DNA from: Rhizobium mongolense subsp. loessense
GTDB taxonomy: Bacteria; Pseudomonadota; Alphaproteobacteria; Rhizobiales; Rhizobiaceae
DNA: 64,000 nt
NCBI RefSeq assembly: GCF_900099775.1
Contig: NZ_FMTM01000002.1
Coordinates: forward strand, 620,001 to 684,000
Reading direction: 5' to 3'
Shown piece by piece: positions 36,191 through 44,870 of the stretch; position 1 is the stretch's first letter; every line of letters begins with the position of its first letter. The position numbers and the translations under genes are program-made. The notes beneath the pieces are model-generated. The model was not told where the DNA came from. It did no database searches and was given only the letters and a program-made list of their open reading frames with translations.

Positions 36191-36824
36191 TTATGGCGAA
36201 CTGGAGGAAGCCATAAATAGCGCAAAAGAAAACCAGAACAGTCCGTTCGTCATCCAGGGTTGTCGTGCCTCAGCGGTCGATCCCCGATAATGCGAACTGG
36301 AAAGCAAATTAGATGGGCCGTTGTCGCAAATTGTCTGGGTCTTCAGTACTTGCTGGACCTGTATCCAAGGCGGTTGTCCGGAGGACAACGGCAAAGGCTG
36401 CAGGGAAGAATTTCATTGTGAGAACGCAACGCATCTAAGTTTCGCGACCGTAGAAGCAGGAACTCCAAGGCCTGTCAGCAGACATCTTGAGCGGCAAAAC
36501 AGCAAAGCATCGGTGCGGCCACTGTTCCACCTCTCAGGTGGACTCTAGACTGGCCGAAGTCACACACTTCAAATGGAGATGATGCCTTTAGAGTCGGCTA
36601 TTTAACTTAATTCGTAAGCTTATAAGGAAATCGTCGCCCTCGCGGACAGTGCAAATGGCGGTGAAAGCCTGCCAAGCGGAGACCGCCCTTGAGATTCTCA
36701 AGGGCCAATGGTTGGGAGTCTCCGCGCCTCGCCAAACCCGGGTGAGGCAATGGGAGGCGTCAATTCCTCGCTTTGGTTGACATGCTCATCACTCGATCCC
36801 GACGGCGCACCTTTTCCCGCCCGC
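36191..36824. other. Non-coding stretch, nothing recognised
   Basis: About 630 bp beyond the hydrolase fragment. Short frames exist on both strands but none resembles a family or has a good start. Composition is lower in GC than the operons. No terminal repeats of an insertion sequence were seen. Confidence 0.4.
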
Positions 36825-36971
36825 TTATGCCCCCGCAGCGCGCTCGACGAACCGAAATACCCTTACTACGCTTGCGCGGCTCAATCCAAGCTCTTCGGCG
36901 ATGCAGTCCGCCGACTTTCCCGCGGCCTCCAGCCGCAACACCTCTTCCGCCTTGTGTGTCCACTTGTCCAT
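36825..36971 (-). CDS. Small helix-turn-helix protein or recombinase HTH remnant
   Basis: A 48-codon frame starting MDKWTHKAEEVLRLEAAG and continuing SADCIAEELGLSRASVVRVF. This is a clear HTH like the C-terminal DNA-binding domain of serine recombinases/invertases (Hin, TnpR). GGGAAAGG lies 8-15 bp upstream of the ATG. It may be a free-standing HTH protein or what remains of a resolvase; no catalytic recombinase domain is next to it. Confidence 0.4.
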   Translation of the reverse strand: MDKWTHKAEEVLRLEAAGKSADCIAEELGLSRASVVRVFRFVERAAGA

Positions 36972-37619
36972 CGATGTGACCTTTCCCGGGACGACGTCGC
37001 TGAACGGGGCACGATCTGTGATGGAGGTTCTGGCGCATTCGACACTTGCGGAAGTCATCACATGCTCCATCGCATCATTGAGTGATACAATCAATGAGAT
37101 CAAGCATGTCGAAAGTAAATTCCAATTTAAGAGGTACCGGAGGCACGTCGTTATTGGTAGACCTCTTGGTTTTATTCTCCGTAGCGGCAACGGCGATCTT
37201 CCGCACCAGTTCCCCTCCCTCTTCAAATCAACACTCTGGATTGGGCATTACGAGTTCGTGACTATCTACGGTCCGCGGGCCGGTCTGAGCCAGCTGTCTG
37301 TCGCCGCGCCGAAAACATTGAAACGGCTGACAGGAAGTAAGGGCAAGGAGATCATGTTTGATCACCGATTTTTCCAAGTTTTGATAGGTCGCGAAAGTCG
37401 GCATCAATTGCAGAAAATCGGGAGTTTAGCGACAGATTGACGAATCGGGATTTGATCGACATTCTGAATCTTGGCGTGGCCTGCGCCCAACCTCCCAGAC
37501 CTTCCCCAGCATGGTCTTGAACGGAGGCAAAGGGACTTCTGTCTCGGGCCGCTCGTCTTGGTCCGACCGTGTCGGGCGGGTTGCTGGGGAACTGCGTCCG
37601 AGACGTGAAAGGCCAGATA
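36972..37619. other. Gap before the nitrilase-fold gene, no supported gene
   Basis: About 650 bp. A frame ending at 37440 and a 51-codon frame with a hydrophobic stretch near 37108-37263 are open but show no family pattern, and their ribosome sites are poor. Confidence 0.4.
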
Positions 37620-38609
37620 ATGACCCAAAACGGAAATCTTAAACGCCGTGTACGCGCACGCGCAGCCAAAACCGACGAATCTTATACCGCAGCTCTCCAA
37701 CATATTCGCCAGCCACCGCACGAGCCCGCGATCCGTTCAATACGGATGGCTGTGGCGCAAACATCGCTGTTCAACGATCCCCAAGATATTGCGGCGCTTC
37801 ATGCCAGCGGAAAAGAGATGCGCCGTCTCATGCGTGAGGCCCGTAGTGCCGGGGTTCGTCTCTTACATTTCCCGGAAGGAACAACCTGCTGGCCACACAA
37901 ACTAATCATGTCCGAAATCGGGCCTAGAGAAATCGGACCTTCCGATTGGACACGCTTCGAATGGGGTGCTTTGCGCGAGGAACTGGAAGCGACCAGAAGA
38001 CTTGCGAGCGAGCTTAGGCTTTGGACGATATTCGGTTCCGTCCATCAGCTCACCTCGCCGCACCGGCCGCACAACAGCCTGTATGTGATCTCTGACCGTG
38101 GGGAGCTGGTGACACGCTATGATGAGCGCCTGCTATCGAACACGAAAATCTCGTTCATGTACTCGCCGGGGAAGACCCCTGTAACTTTTGAAGTGGATGG
38201 CCTCCGTTTCGGCTGCGCGGTCGGCATGGAAGCGCACTATCCGGAAATATTCATCGAATACGAGAAGCTCAATGTCGATTGCGTGCTGTTCTCGACAGCA
38301 GGAGATAGCCCTTCTAATGCTCCGGCATTTGCAGCTGAGGTGTTGGGGCATGCAGCAAGCAATACTTATTGGGTCAGCTATTCAACCCTTGCACCCCAGA
38401 GCCCGGCCGTTCCCTCGGGAATCGCCGCGCCAGATGGTCAGTGGGCAGTACACTGCCCTACGAACGGTTTACCCGCCATCGCTGTCGCGGACATCAGAGC
38501 TAATCCAGAGAATCCTGCGCGGCCGTGGCGGCGAAAGGCTCGTAGCGATCTTTATACCTCTCATCAGATAAACAGCGATCCGAGGAGCGACGACCGCAAC
38601 CTGTTCTGA
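37620..38609 (+). CDS. Nitrilase-superfamily protein lacking the catalytic Cys and Lys
   Basis: A 329-residue carbon-nitrogen hydrolase fold. The nitrilase alpha-beta-beta-alpha pattern is recognisable: MAVAQTSLF at the first strand, FPEGTT with Glu86, NSLYVISDRGELVTRYDE, and HYPEIF. The position of the catalytic Lys is Glu169 (YDERLL instead of YxKxxL) and that of the nucleophile Cys is Gly202 (GMEAHYPE instead of CxExxxPE); a Cys lies three residues earlier (Cys199). It may be a non-enzymatic relative or use another nucleophile. Start at 37620 has GAAAGG upstream; an in-frame start at 37569 is possible. It stands alone and is followed by a hairpin. Confidence 0.78.
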   Translation: MTQNGNLKRRVRARAAKTDESYTAALQHIRQPPHEPAIRSIRMAVAQTSLFNDPQDIAALHASGKEMRRLMREARSAGVRLLHFPEGTTCWPHKLIMSEIGPREIGPSDWTRFEWGALREELEATRRLASELRLWTIFGSVHQLTSPHRPHNSLYVISDRGELVTRYDERLLSNTKISFMYSPGKTPVTFEVDGLRFGCAVGMEAHYPEIFIEYEKLNVDCVLFSTAGDSPSNAPAFAAEVLGHAASNTYWVSYSTLAPQSPAVPSGIAAPDGQWAVHCPTNGLPAIAVADIRANPENPARPWRRKARSDLYTSHQINSDPRSDDRNLF

Positions 38610-38621
38610 CAATAATATTGT

Positions 38622-38647
38622 TCAGCGGGGCTTTTTTGCCCCGCTGA
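38622..38647 (+). terminator. Perfect hairpin after the nitrilase-fold gene
   Basis: TCAGCGGGGC and GCCCCGCTGA pair over 10 bp around a T6 loop, 12 bp after the stop. The T run is in the loop, not after the stem, so it is terminator-like but not canonical. Confidence 0.6.
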
Positions 38648-38939
38648 CAACCCGGCGCGCAGCAAGGAAGATTGCATGATTGCGAGACTGACAGAGGTCG
38701 TCATCGCCACACGGCCACGGCCGCTCACTATCGGAGCGTTACCCCGGCTCCCTGCGCCGCGGTTACCAGCCGTTCGCCGGCGCACGGTGATGATGGATGC
38801 GCCGGACTCTGAAGATATTCGTAGAATTGTCGTAGATTTTCGCAGGAGAGGATTTTTCTCCTTGGATCGCAGGGAACCTTTCCTTCTGCTGGGTGTTTTA
38901 TCTAGACCACGCGTTTCGGCTTCCACAGCTATTGAAACT

Positions 38940-39064
38940 GCGTGATCCCAAGTGCCATGGGGTGATCCCCTTGGCACTCATGGCTTGGGCTCGCCTCTGA
39001 CCTGTCTTAGACGAGTCCTTGCTGTGAAGCCGCTTTAACCCCGCTTCCGGCGGGGTTTTTGTTT
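38940..39064 (+). ncRNA. Candidate small RNA with two stem-loops and terminator
   Basis: AGTGCCA-T-GGGG-TGAT-CCCC-T-TGGCACT (38951-38978) folds into a strong imperfect hairpin. About 60 bp later AACCCCGC-TTCCG-GCGGGGTT followed by T-rich DNA (39037-39064) is a textbook factor-independent terminator with no convincing gene before it. A hairpin plus terminator in a gene-free stretch is the layout of trans-acting small RNAs. Alternatively it ends the unrecognised 89-codon frame 38676-38945, or the nitrilase-fold transcript. Confidence 0.4.
39037..39064 (+). terminator. Factor-independent terminator
   Basis: 8-bp perfect stem AACCCCGC/GCGGGGTT with a 5-nt loop, followed by TTT and GTTTG. Confidence 0.75.
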
Positions 39065-39462
39065 GCTCCTGAGAAACCAGCCATAAGCCGTTTTAGCTAG
39101 TTTGCCCCCTTTGGAGGGTCTGTCATCCTGCAGGTGCGTGGCGGGGATAAGGACTGCCCGTTCGCCCTGTCACGCGGTGAAGAGGCTCGCGTTGAATCGA
39201 TGGCCAGCGCGAGCCTTCTCTTTCAGGAGCGCGTACCTATGATCAGCTCTCGCCCCTCTTAGCTTATCTGCTCGTCAGCATTATTCGCGAGGACATTCAA
39301 GTGCTCGAAGACGAAATTGCTGATCAGGAGCTTGAAGCGGACGATTGGGAACATTCAACCGCCTCGGATGTTCAGCGAAATGGATCGCGCGGCCAAATTC
39401 TCCTGTGACCGTGCTTTAGCCCTTGCACGTGGCTGTGCGGTCCGCCTCAATTCTTCGCAGCG
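39065..39462. other. Gene-free stretch with another strong hairpin
   Basis: AGGCTCGCG (39183-39191) and CGCGAGCCT (39208-39216) pair around a 16-nt loop and are followed by TCTCTTTC, again terminator-like. Downstream, an open frame reads LAYLLVSIIREDIQVLEDEI without a start codon and ends near 39407; it may be a remnant of an unknown acidic protein. Confidence 0.4.
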
Positions 39463-39564
39463 TCACGTCGTAAAGCCCATCGCCATGGCGCCGATACCGA
39501 TGACGGCAAGCGCTCCAATCCCCATCAGCTTCCAACGCTGACGATCATCGGTGACCTTTCGCAT
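39463..39564 (-). CDS. Putative 33-residue single-span membrane peptide
   Basis: A short frame beginning MRKVTDDRQRW, followed by a 20-residue hydrophobic span (LMGIGALAVIGIGAMAMG) and a short end. AGGAGG lies 11 bp upstream of the ATG, a near-perfect ribosome site. A charged N-terminus plus one helix is typical of small bacterial membrane proteins. An in-frame longer opening to 39771 overlaps the divergent cytochrome gene and looks less likely. No family assigned. Confidence 0.45.
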   Translation of the reverse strand: MRKVTDDRQRWKLMGIGALAVIGIGAMAMGFTT

Positions 39565-39701
39565 TTCCAGAAGATCCTCCTGAAGGGCCGTGACGGCTAC
39601 CTGAATTGGCGGACCTCTTGCGCGCCGTCGATAATTCCAAATGACTAATATATAGAGCAGGTTCGTCGTGATATTCAGTGAGTTAGGCCACGGAGGGTAA
39701 G

Positions 39702-40232
39702 ATGCTTCGATTGAGCGCTCGGTTCGCGTTTTTAGCCGCCTCTGTATTGGGTCTGCAGCCGTCCATAGCACCGGCTGCCGACGATACGCTAATTGCGCGC
39801 GGCGAATATCTCGTCACGATCGGCGGCTGCAACGACTGCCACACACCGGGATATTTCTTCGGAAAACCGGACAGCTCGCGATTTCTCGGCGGCTCGGAAG
39901 TCGGTTTTGAAATCCCGGGGGAAGGTGTTTTCGTCGGCAGCAACATTACGCCTGATAAGGAGACCGGGATCGGCAGCTGGACCAGGGAGCAGATCGTGAC
40001 TGCGATTCAGACCGGGCAACGGCCCGACGGTCGCGCCCTGGCGCCAATCATGCCATGGCATGCATTCGCGAAGCTCACCGAAGAAGACGTGACATCGATT
40101 GCGGCATTCCTTCAAAGCCTGAAACCGGTAAGCCATCAAGTGCCTGGTCCTTTCAAGCCAGGGGAGAAGGTTTCAACCTTCATGTTCCGGATCTTGCCGC
40201 CGGGCGAAGCCGCAGCCGCCGCGCCAAACTAG
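39702..40232 (+). CDS. Exported class I cytochrome c
   Basis: A 176-residue protein with a Sec signal peptide (residues 1-25, ending IAPAAD), one haem-binding CNDCH motif at about residues 43-47 and a likely axial Met in LAPIMPWH near residue 111. Size and the GEYLVTIGGCNDCH and SNITPDKETGIGSW patterns match the periplasmic cytochrome subunits that take electrons from alcohol, aldehyde or sorbosone dehydrogenases. No partner dehydrogenase is adjacent, so its donor is unknown. Confidence 0.88.
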   Translation: MLRLSARFAFLAASVLGLQPSIAPAADDTLIARGEYLVTIGGCNDCHTPGYFFGKPDSSRFLGGSEVGFEIPGEGVFVGSNITPDKETGIGSWTREQIVTAIQTGQRPDGRALAPIMPWHAFAKLTEEDVTSIAAFLQSLKPVSHQVPGPFKPGEKVSTFMFRILPPGEAAAAAPN

Positions 40233-40619
40233 GGGTAAACTGGAAAGTCGAACGCGGAAAACGTCAGCGCGCTCTGATCAACATTTAAGGGCGCCGGGGT
40301 AGGTGAGTTGCGGTAATTAATTCCATTGCGAATTCGCCAGACAACTGCCACGGTCGCCCCGGACTAGATTGCAAACGAATTTCAGCACATTTTTCTCCTA
40401 CCCCTCGATATGAAGTTCGAGGATTTCCACTTTCAGGAAAACAAGTGCATCTGGCGGATCAATATAGCCATCGATTTTCAGGAGATGGCGACGAACTCAG
40501 CCAAAGCCACAAGACCGGCTAAATACCCCGCAGGTTCCTTGCCCGTTGCCATGGCAACTTCGCGTGTTTTTGGTCGTTTTGGCTTTTCGTCTTTGTAGCG
40601 GGTCTGACGGCGCCTTATT
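40233..40619. other. Non-coding gap, nothing recognised
   Basis: 387 bp between the cytochrome gene and the end of the GntR gene. Only small inverted repeats such as CCTCGA/TCGAGG near 40406 are seen. Confidence 0.4.
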
Positions 40620-41315
40620 TTACGCGTCGCGCGCTCTGCGTTTTCCGGCTGTTGCAAAGACCGCGCTGGCATCACTGACAATTTCCACATGGGAATATGC
40701 CGCCTGCCCCGCGGCCGCAGCATCTGCTCGCATGATCGCGGTCACGATCCGACCGTGCTCTTCATAGGATTTCGCCAGACGTCCGGGCAGACGGAACTGC
40801 GCCCGCCGAAAAGGCGCAAGCCGCGCCCGCGTCCAGGTTACCATTTCGAAGACATGATCGTTATGCGCGCCGCGATAAAGCCGGGTGTGGAATTCGGTGT
40901 TGTAAGCCGAATATTCCTCTTGCGCGCCGGCATGTACCAGCCTCATCGATCCTCGATGCATCAACTCAAGCGCGCGCCGCTCATCGACCGTCATACGCTC
41001 GGCCGAGAGCTTGGCGCAGATCGCTTCGAGTTCCGCCATCGCCTCGAACATCGAATGCAGATAAGCCTCGGTGACATTGGTAACGACGGCACTGCGGTTT
41101 GGCTCGCGTACGACCAATCCCATGGCACCCAGCTCACGCAAAGCCTCTCGTACCGGTGTGCGCGAAACGTCGAAACGGACCGCGAGCGACACCTCGTCCA
41201 GCTTCGCGCCCGGCAGGAGTGCACCCGTGACGATCATATCGGAAATCGCCCGCACCATCTGCTCGACGGTGGTTCCAGCGCGGATGATTTCTCTGCGTCT
41301 AGCCTGCTTCACCAT
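40620..41315 (-). CDS. GntR-family (FCD type) regulator of the ureide operon
   Basis: A 231-residue GntR regulator. The N-terminal winged HTH is at residues 13-80 (LDEVSLAVRFDVSRTPVREA, then LRELGAMGLVVREPNRSAVV). The C-terminal FCD domain has the metal-ligand pattern NTEFHTRLYRGAHN and YEEHGRIVTAIMRAD. It is divergent from the BMP/biuret operon with a 337-bp gap that carries repeated TGYATGCA words, so it most likely controls that operon. Confidence 0.92.
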   Translation of the reverse strand: MVKQARRREIIRAGTTVEQMVRAISDMIVTGALLPGAKLDEVSLAVRFDVSRTPVREALRELGAMGLVVREPNRSAVVTNVTEAYLHSMFEAMAELEAICAKLSAERMTVDERRALELMHRGSMRLVHAGAQEEYSAYNTEFHTRLYRGAHNDHVFEMVTWTRARLAPFRRAQFRLPGRLAKSYEEHGRIVTAIMRADAAAAGQAAYSHVEIVSDASAVFATAGKRRARDA

Positions 41316-41339
41316 GCGAATCTACTTACTTCACCGTTT

Positions 41340-41603
41340 TGCATACAGATGCCGCTCGGGACTCCATAAGTCAAATTGTGCAGCGAAGATATTGTTAAAT
41401 TTTCACTTTCTGATGAAGAAGACGCGCCAGAACAACCGGTGTGATGCTGTCGGGCGCAGTCATAATGAACAATAAATAGGTATTGACTATTTTTTATGCG
41501 GTAACGCGACCAATCTGTATGCACTTTGCATGTCGCAATTCTTTGTTTCATGAATATTGTTTAATAATCAGTGCATTAGTTTCTGGCACGCACATTGCAT
41601 GCA
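41340..41603. promoter_or_regulatory. Repeated TGYATGCA words in the GntR/BMP divergent region
   Basis: TGCATACA (41340-41347), TGTATGCA (41516-41523) and TGCATGCA (41596-41603) occur in one 337-bp gap; the last two are both followed by CTTT, giving the longer repeat ATGCACTTT. Short palindromic words near both promoters are the kind of site FCD-GntR regulators bind. The rest of the gap is AT-rich. Confidence 0.4.
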
Positions 41604-41652
41604 CTTTTCTGTACCCGTTCGTAACCGGCCCTGCGCCGCAAGGAGCATTCCG

Positions 41653-42780
41653 ATGACCAAACTCCTTTCCATGAACCGCCGCAATTTCCTCCAGGCTTCC
41701 GCTGCCGGTGTGCTCGCCGGTACCATGCCGGGCCTGATTAACTCCCCTGCCGCAGCCCAAACCGCACTTACCGTCGGCTTCATCTACGTCGGCCCCAAGG
41801 ACGACTACGGCTACAACCAAGCCCATGCGGAAGGCGCCGCAGTCATCAAGGCTATGCCGGGCGTGACGCTGGTCGAAGAAGAGAACGTTCCGGAGACCGT
41901 CGACGTCCAGAAGACGATGGAATCCATGATAAATCTGGACGGCGCGACCCTGCTCTTCCCGACCTCCTTCGGCTACTTCGATCCCCACATGCAGGCCATG
42001 GCCGCTAAATATCCCGACATCCAGTTCCGCCACTGCGGCGGGCTTTGGCAGGAAGGCAAGAACCCCGCCAATACCGGCTCCTATTTCGGCTATATCTTCC
42101 AAGGCCAGTATCTAAACGGCATCGCCGCCGGCCATGCGACAAAAAGCAAGAAGATAGGCTTCATCGCCGCAAAGCCGATCCCGCAGGTTCTGCAGAATAT
42201 CAACGCGTTCCTGCTAGGTGCGCGCACAGTCGATCCGACCATCACCTGCCAGGTGATCTTCACCGGCGAATGGTCGCTCGCCGTCAAGGAAGCCGAAGCC
42301 ACCAACGCGCTGGCCGACCAGGGCGCCGACGTCATCACCTGCCACGTCGACAGCCCGAAGGTCGTCGTAGAAACCGGCGCCGGCCGAGGCGCCTTCATCT
42401 GCGGTTATCACGCCAATCAGAGCCCGCTCGCCCCCGAAAAATATCTTACCGGCGCTGAATGGGCCTGGGGCAACGTCTACAGCGACTTCGTCAAGAAGGC
42501 GCAGGCCGGCGAAAAGCTCGGCAACTTCGTGCGCGGCGGCCTGAAGGACGGCTTCGTGAAGATGAGCGCGCTCGGCCCCGGCGTATCCGAGGCGGGCCGC
42601 AAGGCCTTCGAAGCCACGCAGGCTGACATGATGAAGGGCGGCTTCTCGGTCTTCAAGGGACCGTTGAAGGACAACAAGGGCGATACCGTCGTGGCTGCCG
42701 ACAAGAGCTACGCCGAAGACGCGATCGAGCTCGAAAGCATGAATTACCTGGTCGAGGGCGTCGTCGGGTCCACAGCGTAA
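41653..42780 (+). CDS. BMP-family substrate-binding protein (second system)
   Basis: A 375-residue BMP/PnrA-type periplasmic binding protein with a twin-arginine leader (MNRRNFLQASAAG, cleavage near SPAAAQ). Family features are VGFIYVGPKDDYGYNQAHAE, GATLLFPTSFGYFDP and VFKGPLKDNKGD. Start at 41653 has AGGAG 8 bp upstream; an in-frame start at 41557 lies in the promoter region. It is clearly a different paralogue from the one at 16525. It opens an operon for ureido-nitrogen use, so the ligand is probably a small N-rich compound such as biuret, triuret or a precursor. Confidence 0.9.
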   Translation: MTKLLSMNRRNFLQASAAGVLAGTMPGLINSPAAAQTALTVGFIYVGPKDDYGYNQAHAEGAAVIKAMPGVTLVEEENVPETVDVQKTMESMINLDGATLLFPTSFGYFDPHMQAMAAKYPDIQFRHCGGLWQEGKNPANTGSYFGYIFQGQYLNGIAAGHATKSKKIGFIAAKPIPQVLQNINAFLLGARTVDPTITCQVIFTGEWSLAVKEAEATNALADQGADVITCHVDSPKVVVETGAGRGAFICGYHANQSPLAPEKYLTGAEWAWGNVYSDFVKKAQAGEKLGNFVRGGLKDGFVKMSALGPGVSEAGRKAFEATQADMMKGGFSVFKGPLKDNKGDTVVAADKSYAEDAIELESMNYLVEGVVGSTA

Positions 42781-42801
42781 AGCGCGAAGGGAAGAAGCGC
42801 C

Positions 42802-43932
42802 ATGACCATCGAGGCCAATGATCCCGCAATATCCATCGCCTCCGAAAAACCGGCTTCTCTGCGCCCCGTCCTCGAATGGATTTCGCGGCGAGCCGAGCCG
42901 ATCGTCATCGGCCTTGCGGCCATCCTGATCGGTCTTTCGCTCTTCTCCCTCTTCATCCTGGTGGTCGGCAAGTCGCCGGCCACCCTCTTCCAACTGATGT
43001 ATACCGGCGGCTTCGGCAGCTGGTTTTCGGTGCAAAACAGCCTCAGCCGCGCCGCACCCCTTCTCCTGACGGCGCTCTGCGTCGCCCTGCCCGCCCGCCT
43101 CGGCCTCGTCATCATCGGCGGGGAAGGAGCGGTCGTGCTGGGCGGCGTTGCTGCCGCGGCCATGGCCCTGCCGCTCGCCGGCACCGCGCCTGTTTTCCTC
43201 AGCCTCATTTTAATGGCGATCGCTGCCATGGTGGTCGGCGGTATCTGGATCGGCCTTGCCGGTTTCCTGCGCCACTCCCGTGGCGTCAACGAAACCATCT
43301 CGTCGCTGCTGCTCTCCTATATCGCCATCGCTCTGATGAACCAATTTGTCGAAGGACCGCTGCGCGATCCCGCAAGCCTCAACAAGCCGTCGACCAAGCC
43401 GCTGCCGGCGGAATACATGCTGGGCAATATTCCCGGCATGGATGTGCACTGGGGTCTGGTCGTCGGCATTCTCGCCTGCATCATTTCCTGGGTGCTGATC
43501 GAAGCGACCAGCTACGGATTTGCGGCCCGCATCGCCGGCGGCAACGTGCGCGCCGCGCAGATCCAGGGTTTGGCCGTCGGCAAGCTGATCGTCGGATTTA
43601 CCGCGCTTGCCGGCGGTTTCGCCGGTCTGGCGGGCATGATCGAAGTGGCGGCGGTACAGGGGAGTGCCAACGCCTCGCTGGCGGCCGGCTACGGCTATAC
43701 CGGCATCCTCGTCGCCTTCCTCGCCCGTCACAACCCGCTGGCGATCATCCCCGTCGCCATCCTGCTCGGCGGCATTGATGCTTCGGGTGGCCTCATCCAG
43801 CGGCGCATGGGTCTGCCGGATGCGACGGTGCTGGTGCTGCAGGGGACGCTCTTCATCGTCATTCTCGTCTGCGAGACATTCTACGGACGGTTCAAGGTCT
43901 TCAATCCCGACCTTTGGAAGAGGAGCCTGTGA
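42802..43932 (+). CDS. BMP-type ABC importer permease (first, second system)
   Basis: A 376-residue YufP-like permease. It has GLVIIGGEGAVVLGGVAA, the loop GVNETISSLLLSYIAIA and the late AGGFAGLAGMIEVAAVQG. About ten hydrophobic helices after a roughly 35-residue cytosolic start. Shares its stop with the next start (TGATG). Confidence 0.92.
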   Translation: MTIEANDPAISIASEKPASLRPVLEWISRRAEPIVIGLAAILIGLSLFSLFILVVGKSPATLFQLMYTGGFGSWFSVQNSLSRAAPLLLTALCVALPARLGLVIIGGEGAVVLGGVAAAAMALPLAGTAPVFLSLILMAIAAMVVGGIWIGLAGFLRHSRGVNETISSLLLSYIAIALMNQFVEGPLRDPASLNKPSTKPLPAEYMLGNIPGMDVHWGLVVGILACIISWVLIEATSYGFAARIAGGNVRAAQIQGLAVGKLIVGFTALAGGFAGLAGMIEVAAVQGSANASLAAGYGYTGILVAFLARHNPLAIIPVAILLGGIDASGGLIQRRMGLPDATVLVLQGTLFIVILVCETFYGRFKVFNPDLWKRSL

Positions 43933-44858
43933 TGGAGGAAACAGCGATCGGCATCTGGGGCGTTCCACTGGCGATTTTCGCCGGCGCCATCCGTGTCTCG
44001 ACCCCATTCATCTTCGTGAGCCTCGGCGAGACGATTACCGAACGCTCCGGACGCATCAACCTGGGGCTCGAAGGGACCCTCGTCTTCGGCGCCATGACAG
44101 CCTATGCTGTGGCGGTGATCACCGGTTCGCCGGCCCTCGGTGTGCTCGCCGCCATGATGGCAGGCGCGATCTTCGGACTGATCCATGGCTGGATCTGCAA
44201 GTTCCCCAAGGTCAACGACATCGCCATCGGCATCGCCATGATGCAGTTCGGGCTTGGGCTCGCCTTCTTCCTCGGCAAGTCCTTCATACAGCCGGTGGCG
44301 CCGAAACTGCCCTCGATTCCGCTCGGCGGCTGGGCAACCTCTCCGCAGATCCAGGCTGCACTCAACATCAATGTGCTGTTCTTCCTCGGCGCAGCGCTGG
44401 CACTCTTCCTCTTCTGGGGGTTCAAGAACACTCGCATCGGCCTGATCCTGCGCGTCGTCGGCGACAGCACGGACGCGGCCCGGGCCATGGGCATCCACCC
44501 GGACCAGGTTCGCTTGCTGGCGACGGCCACAGGCGGTGCGCTGGCGGCGATCGGCGGTGCCTACCTCTCGCTCTACTATCCCGGCTCGTGGAATGAAGGC
44601 ATCTCGTCAGGCCAGGGCCTGATGGCGGTCGCACTTGTCATATTCGCGCGCTGGAACCCGATCGGCTGCTTCCTGGCCGCGCTTCTTTTCGGCGGTGCCG
44701 GCGCGCTCGGCCCGGCGCTGCAATCGGTCGGCGTTACACAGGGCTACTATCTCTTCTACGCCGCGCCCTACGTGCTCACCCTCATCATCCTGATTGCCAC
44801 GTCCTCGCCCACCCGATCGCTCGCCGGTGCGCCGGGCGCGTTGTCGCTCACGAAATAA
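43932..44858 (+). CDS. BMP-type ABC importer permease (second, second system)
   Basis: A 308-residue YufQ-like permease with ERSGRINLGLEGTLVFGAM near residue 35 and LAAIGGAYLSLYYPGSWNEG. About eight membrane helices. Start ATG 43932 follows AGGAG; in-frame TTG 43914 and GTG 43929 are less likely. Confidence 0.92.
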   Translation: MEETAIGIWGVPLAIFAGAIRVSTPFIFVSLGETITERSGRINLGLEGTLVFGAMTAYAVAVITGSPALGVLAAMMAGAIFGLIHGWICKFPKVNDIAIGIAMMQFGLGLAFFLGKSFIQPVAPKLPSIPLGGWATSPQIQAALNINVLFFLGAALALFLFWGFKNTRIGLILRVVGDSTDAARAMGIHPDQVRLLATATGGALAAIGGAYLSLYYPGSWNEGISSGQGLMAVALVIFARWNPIGCFLAALLFGGAGALGPALQSVGVTQGYYLFYAAPYVLTLIILIATSSPTRSLAGAPGALSLTK

Positions 44859-44870
44859 CGGAGCTTTCCG

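Noticed and set aside
38676..38945. 89-codon frame after the nitrilase-fold gene
   Set aside because: Arg/Pro-rich, no recognisable family and poor ribosome site; treated as non-coding, though it cannot be excluded.
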